Assembly: GCA_012959785.1 (NCBI GenBank)
Contig: DUCM01000013.1
Coordinates: 124,001-188,000, forward strand
DNA length: 64,000 nucleotides
Source: Planctomycetota bacterium
Lineage (GTDB): Bacteria; Planctomycetota; UBA1135; GCA-002686595
Direction of reading: 5' to 3'
Positions 53,628 to 61,750 of the stretch are shown here, piece by piece. Numbering within the stretch: the stretch's first letter is position 1; each line of letters begins with the position of its first letter. Position numbers and translations under genes: made by a program. The notes under the pieces are model-generated. The model did no database searches, was not told where the DNA came from, and saw only the letters and a list, made by a program, of their open reading frames with translations.

Positions 53628-54601
53628 GGGCGGCCTGGGATAGACTCGGTCCGTCGCGTACCCCTCGCCTGCCCCCGCCACGAACCGCCATCGAATCCGA
53701 GATCCCAGCCACCCCACGCTACTCGTCGAGCGGCGTCACCATCCTCGTTCCGGCCTACAACGAAGAGAGCGCGGTGGAGGGCGTTGTCGAGAGGCTCTGT
53801 GGGTTGGAGTTGGGCGTGCCCCTGACGGTGCTCGTGGTCAACGATGGTTCGACCGACGGCACGGGCGCCAAGTTGAAGGAACTCAGCGGGCGCTTTGAGG
53901 CCCTCAAAGTCATCGACCACCCGCGCAACATGGGCTACGGCGCCGCGCTCAAGACGGGCTTCGGCCGGGCCGCCACCGATGTGGTGGTCATCACCGATGC
54001 CGACGGCACCTACCCCGAGGATCGTATCATCGATCTGTTGGCCTGCATTGACGGCGGAGCGGACATGGCCATCGGAGCGCGCACCGGCGCCGATGTGCAC
54101 ATTCCCCTCATCCGCCGCCCGGCCAAGGCAGCCCTGCGCCACCTGGCCTCGTTTCTAGCGGGTGCGACCATTCCCGATCTGAACTCCGGCCTGCGCGCCT
54201 TCCGGCGCGCCTTCGTGATGCAATACCGGCCGATTCTGCCCGACGGTTTCAGCTTCACCACAACCATCACCCTGGCGGCCATGACCACGGGCCACCCGGT
54301 GGACTACATCACGATCAACTACGCCCACCGCGCGGGATCTTCCAAGATCCGCCCAATTCGCGACACCCTGGGCTTCACGGCGCTGATTATCCGCACCGTG
54401 CTCTATTTCAATCCGCTCAAGGTCTTCTATCCCCTGGCCCTCTTGCTCCTCGGGATGCTCTTGGGATTCTTGAGCTACGACCTCTTCTGGTTGGACGAGC
54501 CCAACCTCGGCGACAAGACCGTGTTCATGTTTGTGGCCTTTGTACAGGTCCTGAGCGTTGGACTGCTCGCGGACCTGATCGAGAAGAAGTCGCGGCTGTA
54601 G
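53579..54601 (+). CDS. DPM1-like family 2 glycosyltransferase with C-terminal membrane helices
   Basis: A GT2 enzyme like polyprenyl-phosphate mannose/glucose synthases. It has TILVPAYNEESAVEGVVERL, VVNDGSTDGT, GYGAALKTGF, the DXD-type VITDADGTYPEDRI and LNSGLRAFRR, then two transmembrane helices near the C-terminus (VFYPLALLLLGMLLGFLSY, VFMFVAFVQVLSVGLLADLI). The start is uncertain. The only canonical codon that keeps the whole domain is TTG 53579, which overlaps mutY by 49 bp. A -10-like TAGACT (53641-53646) would instead start the mRNA near 53653, leaving only CTG 53669 or ATC 53690. It probably makes a lipid-linked sugar donor for an envelope glycosyltransferase. Confidence 0.85.
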   Translation: MAHGLDRDGQEGTSALRAAWDRLGPSRTPRLPPPRTAIESEIPATPRYSSSGVTILVPAYNEESAVEGVVERLCGLELGVPLTVLVVNDGSTDGTGAKLKELSGRFEALKVIDHPRNMGYGAALKTGFGRAATDVVVITDADGTYPEDRIIDLLACIDGGADMAIGARTGADVHIPLIRRPAKAALRHLASFLAGATIPDLNSGLRAFRRAFVMQYRPILPDGFSFTTTITLAAMTTGHPVDYITINYAHRAGSSKIRPIRDTLGFTALIIRTVLYFNPLKVFYPLALLLLGMLLGFLSYDLFWLDEPNLGDKTVFMFVAFVQVLSVGLLADLIEKKSRL

Positions 54602-54613
54602 CCGAACCCCAGT

Positions 54614-55036
54614 CTAGCCGGCCTGGGCAAAGGCGGCGCGCACGATGCGCCGCAGGAAGTGCTCGACAGTGCGGGTGTTGGAGTTCCTGAGTCGCAAGCG
54701 TGCGCCTAGTTCCGGGGCACTCAAGCGGCCCAGGCCATCGGTGGCGAGTTGCACACCCAGGGCCACTCGCGCATTTTCGGTCGTTGCGCTCGAGAGCTGA
54801 ATGTCGAGGTTGGTCTCGTTGCAGTAGATTTCGAGCAGGCGCTCAACACCTGCGGAATCTCGCACCGAATAGCGCACCCCCCGTTCCACCGGGGCATCCA
54901 CCGAAAGGCAACCCACGACGAGGACCCGCGAGCCCTTGCCCACATCGATGCCACAGGGGCCGAGATTGAGGTCGCGGAAACTGCGCAACAGCTGGCGCGC
55001 TTGTCTGTCGGTGGCTGAGCCAGCGGGGCGAATCAT
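54614..55036 (-). CDS. Small protein of unknown function
   Basis: A 140-residue reading frame from ATG 55036 (a TTG at 55054 is also possible). No family is recognised. It has a central beta-looking part (SRVLVVGCLSVDAPVERGVR, LLEIYCNETNLDIQLSSATT) and a basic C-terminus (LRNSNTRTVEHFLRRIVRAA). There is no signal peptide or membrane helix. It converges on the glycosyltransferase gene and is divergent from the HEAT-vWA gene. Codon use is consistent with a real gene but support is moderate. Confidence 0.55.
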   Translation of the reverse strand: MIRPAGSATDRQARQLLRSFRDLNLGPCGIDVGKGSRVLVVGCLSVDAPVERGVRYSVRDSAGVERLLEIYCNETNLDIQLSSATTENARVALGVQLATDGLGRLSAPELGARLRLRNSNTRTVEHFLRRIVRAAFAQAG

Positions 55037-55200
55037 GGGTTTTCCGAACTCCAATACGGTGTTGATACGGTTGGCCAGGGTCGGGGTCGAGGGGGGGGGT
55101 ATCGACCATCTCAGCTGCCGAGTTGACAGTTGGGCGCGTTCCCAGTGTCATTTGGGGGGCTGCTGCTGGTCCCCCCTCTTCCTTTTTCGCGCCAACCGCC

Positions 55201-57384
55201 ATGATCCGTCTCTATACCGCTCTCGCTTGCTTGGTCTTTTTCCTCGGAGCCCTCTCCCCCGCGCCCGCGCTCCCCCCGGCTCCCGATGCGGTCGAGGATC
55301 TCAAGAGCGAGATCGCCAAGAAGCGCGACACCGTCGATCTCGAGAAGATCACTGCCCTGGCCGAGATCAAGACTCTCAAAGCCGCCGAGGCCATCAGCGA
55401 CCTGTTCGACTCCATGGGCAGCATCTACATGCGCCTGGAACTACTCAAGAGATTGGAGGTTTTCGATGGCGTGGGCGAGGCCGAGCAGAGCGCCTTGCAG
55501 AAGCTGATGGACATCGCCACCGCGTCCAGGGAACGCGAGCTGCGCAGCGCGGCTCTCGACGCCATCGGCCGCTGCCGACATTTGGGCCAGAGCTTTCTGG
55601 AGATGATCGTTGAGTCCCCCGCGGAGGATGACATTCGCGAAAAGGCCATGGACTTGCACGTTGCTCACGGCTCCGAGGCCGACCACACCTGGTACAGGGA
55701 AATCTACGAGCGTGAGAAAAAAGAAAACGCCAAGCCCAAGAAGAAGGCCGACCGCAAGAAGAAGCGCGACGCCGAGAAAGAGCCCGAAGCCAAGGTCTAC
55801 AAGCTCCAATCTCTGCGCGAAAAGGCTCTGGCGGCGATCATCTCCAAGATGGAGGGCGCCGACCTCGACAAGGCCCTGAATGCCAGCACGTGGGGCGTGC
55901 GCTATCAGGCGCTTGAAGAGCTCTCTCGCCGCGACGCCAAGAAGGCGCTCGTTTATGCCGAGGGTTTCTACTCACACCTCGAGGGTCGCGTGGAATTGCG
56001 CGCCTTGTCGGCCAGGCTGCTGGCTGCCGACGATGGACCGCGCATCGCCGCGCGCTTCATCAAGGATGCGCGTAAGTTCATCTGTCCACACGCTCTACGC
56101 ATGGATCTGGCCGACATCCTGGCGGGCTTCAAGGACCCCAAGGTCGATTCCAAGCTCAAGAAGATCGTGGGCAAGGGCAAGGTCTTCGAAAAGCTGTTTT
56201 CCCTGCGTGCCGTGCGATTTATCGAGGATGAAAAGCTCGACAAGAAGATCTGGAAGCTGCTCAAGGACAAGGACGACGGCGTGCGTATTGCCGCTGCGCG
56301 GGTGGTTGGTCAACGCGGTAACCGGGAAGCACGCAAGCTGCTGCAAAAGATGATCGACAAGTCCAAGAACTCGGTGGTTATCGGCGAGGGCATCGACGCC
56401 ATGGGCAAGCTCCTGGGCAACGACCCCGAATGGGACGCCACCCTGGTCGAGTATGCCGGCAGCGAGGACCAGGAGATTCGCAATGCCGCTGTCTTGCAGA
56501 TCGGCAAGGATGGCCGCGAAGCGCACTTCGATGTGCTAGGAGACGCTCTTCAGCACGCCACCTGGTCCACCCGTTTCGCAGCTCTGCGTGGAATGGGGGA
56601 GATGCGTGACAAGCGCGCCATTCCCTTGCTCATCGCCCAGATGAAGAACGAGAATGGACGCCTCTTGGTGGAGTTTGCCGATGTGCTTTTCAGTCTGACT
56701 GGCAAGCCCTACCGCAAGGCTGTGCATTCCTGGGAGGCCTGGTGGAAGGCCGAGGGCGCCGGCTTCGACGTGATCAGCCTGGCGGAGCTGGAAGAGGCCA
56801 CCGATGCCGAGGAAATCCGCCGGCTCAAGCAGATCACCAATGTCAAATTCTTCGGCATCCGCATCGTCAGCCAGCGCGTGATCTTCATCATCGATGTCTC
56901 GGGTTCAATGCTCGAAACCATGCGCACCCAATATGTGGGCGGCAAGAGCTCGACGCGCATCGATGTGGCCAAGGAGGAGCTAGCCAAGTGCATAGACGGT
57001 CTGGATCGCGGGGCCCTTTTCAACATCATCACCTTTTCTAGCGGCGTCGAGACCTGGCTCGAGGACGGAGTCGCTGGCTCCAACGAGGCGAGTCGCGACG
57101 AAGCCCGCGACTACATCGGGCGCCTGGGAGCCGGCGGAGCCACCAACCTCTACGATTCCCTGGAAATGGCCTTCCAGGATCCTGAAGTGGACACAATCTT
57201 CGTGCTCTCCGACGGCGAGCCTACAGCTGGCGCAGAAACCGACATCGGCACCATCCGCGCCCACACAAGCGCCTGGAATGAGCGCCGTGGCATTCAGATC
57301 AACACCATCGGCATTGGCGGCGACTTTCAGGTTCTCGAGTGGCTCGCCGAGGATTCCGGTGGCACCCACATCAAACTCCGGTAG
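55201..57384 (+). CDS. Secreted HEAT-repeat protein with von Willebrand factor A domain
   Basis: A 727-residue exported protein. A signal peptide (LYTALACLVFFLGALSPAPA) follows ATG 55201. A Lys/Glu-rich helical part (KKENAKPKKKADRKKKRDAE) and then a string of HEAT-like repeats run to about residue 520 (LEELSRRDAKKALVYAE, DDGVRIAAARVVGQRGNREA, DQEIRNAAVLQIGKDG). The C-terminal ~190 residues are a vWA domain with intact MIDAS (IIDVSGSMLE, the threonine region GAGGATNLYDSL, VLSDGEPTAG). The combination suggests a periplasmic or surface scaffold that binds a metal-dependent ligand. Similar architectures are common in planctomycetes, from memory. It overlaps no neighbour; the flippase-like gene starts nine bp after its stop. 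Confidence 0.87.
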   Translation: MIRLYTALACLVFFLGALSPAPALPPAPDAVEDLKSEIAKKRDTVDLEKITALAEIKTLKAAEAISDLFDSMGSIYMRLELLKRLEVFDGVGEAEQSALQKLMDIATASRERELRSAALDAIGRCRHLGQSFLEMIVESPAEDDIREKAMDLHVAHGSEADHTWYREIYEREKKENAKPKKKADRKKKRDAEKEPEAKVYKLQSLREKALAAIISKMEGADLDKALNASTWGVRYQALEELSRRDAKKALVYAEGFYSHLEGRVELRALSARLLAADDGPRIAARFIKDARKFICPHALRMDLADILAGFKDPKVDSKLKKIVGKGKVFEKLFSLRAVRFIEDEKLDKKIWKLLKDKDDGVRIAAARVVGQRGNREARKLLQKMIDKSKNSVVIGEGIDAMGKLLGNDPEWDATLVEYAGSEDQEIRNAAVLQIGKDGREAHFDVLGDALQHATWSTRFAALRGMGEMRDKRAIPLLIAQMKNENGRLLVEFADVLFSLTGKPYRKAVHSWEAWWKAEGAGFDVISLAELEEATDAEEIRRLKQITNVKFFGIRIVSQRVIFIIDVSGSMLETMRTQYVGGKSSTRIDVAKEELAKCIDGLDRGALFNIITFSSGVETWLEDGVAGSNEASRDEARDYIGRLGAGGATNLYDSLEMAFQDPEVDTIFVLSDGEPTAGAETDIGTIRAHTSAWNERRGIQINTIGIGGDFQVLEWLAEDSGGTHIKLR

Positions 57385-57393
57385 CCCCGGCGA

Positions 57394-58452
57394 GTGCCGA
57401 CACGGCATGAGCGAATTGGTGTGCTGAGGGGTATCTTCGGGGCCGTGCCGAGGCTCCTTCGATTGACCCTTTCCGTGGCAATGGCCGCGGGGCTGTTGTG
57501 GCTGCTGATTTCGTGGAGCGATGTCAGTGCCCAGGATTTGTGGACGCGCTGGCGCAGCCTCTCGCTGACCGTTTGGGCCGGAGCCCTTGCCTTGCACGGG
57601 GGCATCTATTGTTTGCGTTCCCTGCGCTTTGGCGTGCTGCTCTCTGGAGAGGGCCAGCCGGGGCGCGGGCGTTTGTTGGCGATTTCGGCGGCCCATAATT
57701 TGGCGGCGCTCATGTTGCCGGCCAAGACTGGAGAGGCGGCTCTGCCGCTCTACCTCAAACGCTACTGCGCCGTGCCCATCAGCGCCGGCCTGGCGAGCTT
57801 GGTGGTCAGCCGCCTGCTCGACCTGGCCCTCTTGTGCACGATCCTCGCCGGCAGCTCTTTGTGGATGAGCCAAAGTGTGGACCAGGCACCGGCCTGGATG
57901 CTGCCGCTCTCCCTGGCCTTGTGCGCCGCGGCGGCTTTTGGCTTTGCGGTTTCGGCCCGCGCCGATTGGTTGCTCGCGATCTTCGACCGTGCCTCGCGCA
58001 TCCTCGGACTGCGCGGCACGCGCGTCGGAGCCCGCCTCGATGACCTCTCGCGGAAGACCGCGGAGAGCTTGCGCACAGCCGGCGGCAGCGGACGGCTCTG
58101 GCGCGCAACGGCCCTGTCCGTGCCCCTCTGGTTGGGTGTGTTCGCCTTTCTCGGAGTATTGGCGACGGGCTTTGGCCTGGAGCATGCCCACGGCCTGCCT
58201 GGCGACACCTTTGGAGCGGCCTGGTCGCTTCTGGCCCAGATGCTGCCGATCAATGTCTTCGCCGGCGCGGGCACCCAGGAACTCGGCTGGGTGGTGGGCT
58301 TTGGCCTCCTGGGCGTGCCCGAGGACCTGGCCCTCGAAACCGGCCTCGGCGTCTACACCGTCTACCGCCTGAATGTGCTCCTGCTAGGCGTCCTGGGGCA
58401 CCTCGCCATGGCGCTCTTCGGCAAGACGCCCGCAGAGCACCCGGGCGCTTGA
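57394..58452 (+). CDS. Lysylphosphatidylglycerol synthase TM-region family (UPF0104) protein
   Basis: A 352-residue polytopic protein of about eight membrane helices from the LPG_synthase_TM/AglD group, whose members are proposed lipid or polyprenol-linked sugar transporters or synthase membrane halves. The family text is NLAALMLPAKTGEAALPLYL, corresponding to the conserved P.r.GE motif, plus VVSRLLDLALLC and a C-terminal INVFAGAGTQELGWV. There is no C-terminal aminoacyltransferase domain. The start is GTG 57394, nine bp after the HEAT-vWA gene, so the two may be co-transcribed. With the upstream DPM1-like gene, a role in moving a lipid-linked glycan is plausible. Confidence 0.82.
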   Translation: MPTRHERIGVLRGIFGAVPRLLRLTLSVAMAAGLLWLLISWSDVSAQDLWTRWRSLSLTVWAGALALHGGIYCLRSLRFGVLLSGEGQPGRGRLLAISAAHNLAALMLPAKTGEAALPLYLKRYCAVPISAGLASLVVSRLLDLALLCTILAGSSLWMSQSVDQAPAWMLPLSLALCAAAAFGFAVSARADWLLAIFDRASRILGLRGTRVGARLDDLSRKTAESLRTAGGSGRLWRATALSVPLWLGVFAFLGVLATGFGLEHAHGLPGDTFGAAWSLLAQMLPINVFAGAGTQELGWVVGFGLLGVPEDLALETGLGVYTVYRLNVLLLGVLGHLAMALFGKTPAEHPGA

Positions 58453-58462
58453 ACTCGCCCGA

Positions 58463-59995
58463 TCAAGTCCGCCCGCCCGGCAGGCGCAGGAGGATCTCTT
58501 CGCGCAGGTCGAGGAAGCGGTCGTCGCGGTAGACGAAGAGCACCCAGATGGCGCTGTATAGGGCCACGGTAGCGACGCCCGCCCCGACCAGGCCCGCGAA
58601 ACTCGAGACGCCCAAACCGTACTCGAACCACAAGAGCAAGCCGATGGGTGGCAGGCTGCCGAGCGTGGCCCGGCCGCCTACATAGCGCAGCCAACTGCCC
58701 ACGGGCACCTGAAGATGGGTGCAGGTGATTTTCAGGAGATAGGCGGCGTAGAAGACCTGCGGGATGGCTGTACCCAGGGCCACGCCCACGATGCCGTAGC
58801 CGGCTTGAACCAAGCCTATCGAGAGGGACAGGTTCACAATGCTCATGGCCAGAAAGACCGTCGCGGCGCGTCCTGGCCGGCTGGTTCCGAGCAGAATCGG
58901 CAGGGCTACCGCGCGCACCGGCAAGTAGAGCAGAAAGGAAGGTGCCAGGATGCGCGTCACTGGACCCGAGAGTTCGCGGTACTCAGGTTTGACCCAGGCG
59001 CCCAGAAAAGCTGGTCCCAAGACGATCAGAAACAAGCACACGGGCAGAATCACAGAGAGGGACACCTTGGACCACTTGAGGAATACTTGACCGAGGGCCT
59101 GATCTTTGCCTGCGGCCTTGAGAGCCGTGGAGGTCGGCATAACCACCGCGCCCAGGCCGAACATCAAGCCGCAAAGAGGTAGGAAGAACTTGTTGCCGAT
59201 CTCAAACTCGGTGATTGGCCCCGGCCCGATGAAGTAGCCGATCACCAGGGTGTCGAGCTGGTAAGCGACGAGAGAACCGACATTTAGTAGGGCGGCGAAG
59301 ATGCCAAAGCCCATCAGCTCGCGTACCAGCTTGGAATCGAAGTCTCCAAGGCCAAAGCGAATACCCTCGAAGCGCCGGCCGATCCAATAGCGCAGGCCAA
59401 GGAAGAGGACCAGGGCATCCACGGCGAAGATGCAGGCCAAGCCCTCGAGGGAAGGCGCTGTCTTGAGCAGCACGATCACCGCCACCGTGCGCAGCAGAAC
59501 GCTGACCCCCAGGACTGCGTTCTTGGTGACAAAGTCGCGGTGCGCGTCAAAGACCGCGGTAGGAAAACGCAGGGCCAGGCTGGCGGCGACGCGCAGGGCC
59601 GTGATGGCGTAGGCGAGTTGCGCGCCGGCGAGCATTTCGGGCGTCGTGCCAGCCCAGTGCTCGCTTTCGAGCAACTCGCTCTGAAAAGGCCAGAAGAGCA
59701 GGGCGCCGAGGGCTGCTCCCAAGACTCCCAGACCCATGGTGACCCCCAGGCCCGTGGCGATCACCCGGTTGGTAAGGTCCTGGTCGTCGGCGGCCAGGGC
59801 TTCCGATACATGCCGCACTGCGGCCATGGGCACTCCCAGGGCCAAGAGTTCCAAGAATCCCGTGGCGGCAATGATCGCCACCCAGATGCCATAGCCATCC
59901 TTGCCCAATTCTTCCTCGAGCAGCGGCACCAACACCAACATGATCACGATCTGCAAGATGTGCAGGGACCAGTTGGAAGCGATGTGTTTGAACAC
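58463..59995 (-). CDS. Wzx-like polysaccharide flippase (MOP/MATE superfamily)
   Basis: A 510-residue membrane protein with about 14 helices. It begins at GTG 59995 with HIASNWSLHILQIVIMLVLV, the usual Wzx/RfbX N-terminus, and has GYGIWVAIIAATGFLELLAL and ADDQDLTNRVIATGL. Members flip undecaprenyl-linked oligosaccharides across the inner membrane. The start codon lies only six bp from the end of a 200-bp inverted-repeat element, so its original promoter has been replaced or separated. It converges on the LPG-synthase-TM gene with 10 bp between the stops. Confidence 0.87.
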   Translation of the reverse strand: MFKHIASNWSLHILQIVIMLVLVPLLEEELGKDGYGIWVAIIAATGFLELLALGVPMAAVRHVSEALAADDQDLTNRVIATGLGVTMGLGVLGAALGALLFWPFQSELLESEHWAGTTPEMLAGAQLAYAITALRVAASLALRFPTAVFDAHRDFVTKNAVLGVSVLLRTVAVIVLLKTAPSLEGLACIFAVDALVLFLGLRYWIGRRFEGIRFGLGDFDSKLVRELMGFGIFAALLNVGSLVAYQLDTLVIGYFIGPGPITEFEIGNKFFLPLCGLMFGLGAVVMPTSTALKAAGKDQALGQVFLKWSKVSLSVILPVCLFLIVLGPAFLGAWVKPEYRELSGPVTRILAPSFLLYLPVRAVALPILLGTSRPGRAATVFLAMSIVNLSLSIGLVQAGYGIVGVALGTAIPQVFYAAYLLKITCTHLQVPVGSWLRYVGGRATLGSLPPIGLLLWFEYGLGVSSFAGLVGAGVATVALYSAIWVLFVYRDDRFLDLREEILLRLPGGRT

Positions 59996-60001
59996 GGGAA
60001 C

Positions 60002-60201
60002 TAGCCCAGGTTATTCATGCAAGCGGGCTCCAAACACAGCAACTCGCTTCCTGGCGGTGCTTTGCGAATGATGACACCGGAGGCGACTCTGTAGGGCCGC
60101 CCTGGACGGCAGAATTCGAAAAGTGCCGCCAGGGGATGAGAGGCCGCCGCAGGCGGCCGTTTGCGAACTTTGGTGCGCGTTTGCATGAATGACCCGGGCT
60201 A
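60002..60201. mobile_element. MITE-like nested inverted-repeat element, ~200 bp
   Basis: Terminal repeats of 21 bp, TAGCCCAGGTTATTCATGCA(A) at 60002-60022 and its complement at 60181-60201, match at 19 of 21 positions, and partial matching continues inward about 13 more. Inside is a second inverted pair of 20 bp (60050-60069 and 60114-60133; 17 of 20 match) and a perfect GGCCGCC/GGCGGCC hairpin (60142-60158). There is no transposase frame. TA at both outer edges could be a target duplication. The ends loosely resemble those of known transposons, but I cannot assign a family. Confidence 0.7.
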
Positions 60202-60352
60202 AAGGAGGGTAGCGGGAAAAGTAGCGTGCCGGACGAGGGTACGCTCAGAGGAAGGGGAAATCGAACACTCGCGGCACGATTCGCTGCACCCCTCGCCGGT
60301 GCCTGGGGCTACACTTCCAAGCGCGCCTGACCTGATGCAGCGCGAGTTCTCC

Positions 60353-61114
60353 ATGACCCAGACCAACGCCCAGGCGCAGATCGAGCTGCACAAGACCCTG
60401 GCGCCGCGCTATGCGCTGCGTTACTCGTATCCGTTCTCGCGGCTATTCCAGGAAGATTGGCACGCTGAGATGATCAGCCATGTGCCCGAGGGCACCCGGC
60501 ACATCCTGGACCTCGGCTGTGGCACGGGATTCTTCCTGGCCGAGCTTGAGGCTCGCCATCCCGGCTCTGTCGGTCTCGACATCAGCCACGAAATGCTCAA
60601 GGTCTCCGATCAGTATGTGCCCGGCGTGCGACTCGTCACCGGCGACGCGGAGAAGTTGCCCTTCCTGCCCGGTGCCTTTGATGTGGTCTTCTGCAAGGGC
60701 AGCCTGCACCACACCCGCGACCATGTGGGCTTCTTGACTCACTGCAAGAAGGCCCTCGGCTCGAACGGTTGCTTGATCATGAGTGAGCCCTGCAACGACA
60801 ACCCGCTGATCTCTCTGGCGCGCAAGATCCTCTACAACAAGAGTCCGCACTTTGACATTGGAGACCAGGGCTTCACCAAGCGCGGCATCATCGAACTCAC
60901 CGAGCGTGCCGGCTTCGAGGTGACCCTGGCCAGGCGTTACGGAGTCTTCGCCTATGTCTTCGCCGGTTTCCCCGACCATGTGGGCATCCTGCGCCACATC
61001 CCCGGCAACGCGGCGCTGACGCGCCTGTTCATCGGGCTCGATCGCCTGATCTGCAAGATCCCCGGGCTTTCACTGATGGGTTTTCACATCGTGATCGTGG
61101 CCCGTCCGCGCTGA
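60353..61114 (+). CDS. Class I SAM-dependent methyltransferase
   Basis: A 253-residue Methyltransf_11-type protein. SAM motif I is ILDLGCGTGFFLAELEARHP, followed by VGLDISHEMLKVSD, TGDAEKLPFLPGAFDVVFC and a post-II CLIMSEPCNDNPL. The C-terminus has a hydrophobic stretch (GFHIVIVARPR). Substrate is unknown; relatives act on quinones, sterol-like lipids or glycans. ATG 60353 is preferred over 60335 by the start of homology. TACACT at 60308 may be its -10. It is divergent from the Wzx-like gene across the MITE-like element. Confidence 0.85.
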   Translation: MTQTNAQAQIELHKTLAPRYALRYSYPFSRLFQEDWHAEMISHVPEGTRHILDLGCGTGFFLAELEARHPGSVGLDISHEMLKVSDQYVPGVRLVTGDAEKLPFLPGAFDVVFCKGSLHHTRDHVGFLTHCKKALGSNGCLIMSEPCNDNPLISLARKILYNKSPHFDIGDQGFTKRGIIELTERAGFEVTLARRYGVFAYVFAGFPDHVGILRHIPGNAALTRLFIGLDRLICKIPGLSLMGFHIVIVARPR

Positions 61115-61156
61115 TCCGCGCCCTCGCCAGAGAGCCTCTGGCTGGATGACCGGCTG

Positions 61157-61633
61157 TCAGCTCTGTTTGGCTTTGCCGATGCCTTCCATGCCCACGACTT
61201 CGATGCCTTCGCGGGCGAGCAGGCAAGCGGTGACGCCCGGGCCGCTCACGGCGCGGCCAGCTACATGGGTGGTCCTCACTCCACACGAAGGCGAGCGTTC
61301 CTTGAGGTAGGCCCGTTCGATGCCACGGGCGCGGCACTTGGCCGCAGCCATGCGCGCGCCGCGCAGGAAGGCGTCGGTCAGATCGAGATCGTCGCTGGCG
61401 ACCACGCGATCCTCTCCGCCCAGCACGGCCTCTGCGCTTTGCGCCTCGATCCAGGCTGGCGGTCGCGGCGTGGCGAGGCCGCCTTCCTCTTCGGGACAGA
61501 AGGGCACGGCCTCTTCGCCGCGTTGGCTGAGCAAATCGGCCAGTTCTGGATCGAGGCTGTGGCGGCCATCGTAACGGCAATTGCACCCCACGAGGCAGGC
61601 GCTGACGAGGACCTTGGTGGGGGCATCGGACAT
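61157..61633 (-). CDS. DUF523 (YbbK-like) protein
   Basis: A 158-residue DUF523 protein. It starts KVLVSACLVGCNCRYDGRHS and has CPEEEGGLATPRPPAW, LKERSPSCGV and a C-terminal ACLLAREGIEVVGME, the conserved cysteine pattern of the family. Related domains (TudS) desulfurate thiouracil using an iron-sulfur cluster; three conserved cysteines are present here (VSACLVGC, PFCPEEEG, SPSCGV), so a similar role is possible. TACCCT lies six nt before the ATG. It is divergent from the DJ-1/PfpI gene. Confidence 0.9.
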   Translation of the reverse strand: MSDAPTKVLVSACLVGCNCRYDGRHSLDPELADLLSQRGEEAVPFCPEEEGGLATPRPPAWIEAQSAEAVLGGEDRVVASDDLDLTDAFLRGARMAAAKCRARGIERAYLKERSPSCGVRTTHVAGRAVSGPGVTACLLAREGIEVVGMEGIGKAKQS

Positions 61634-61639
61634 ACTCAC

Positions 61640-61645
61640 AGGGTA
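61640..61645 (-). promoter_or_regulatory. DUF523 gene -10 element, leaderless type
   Basis: TACCCT on the minus strand, six nt before the DUF523 ATG at 61633. No ribosome binding site fits. Confidence 0.45.
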
Positions 61646-61750
61646 CTCTGCGCGTCCGTTCCATGTTCGTTTGCTTGGAGAGCTAGCGCTGGCCTTCGCC
61701 CGGGCAGCACCTGCCCCTCTTCCTCCTCTGCCCCCCGCGGTTTCTAACTC

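Noticed and set aside
60002-60201. Integron attC site
   Set aside because: It has inverted repeats and about the right size, but no RYYYAAC/GTTRRRY core sites and no integrase or cassette array.
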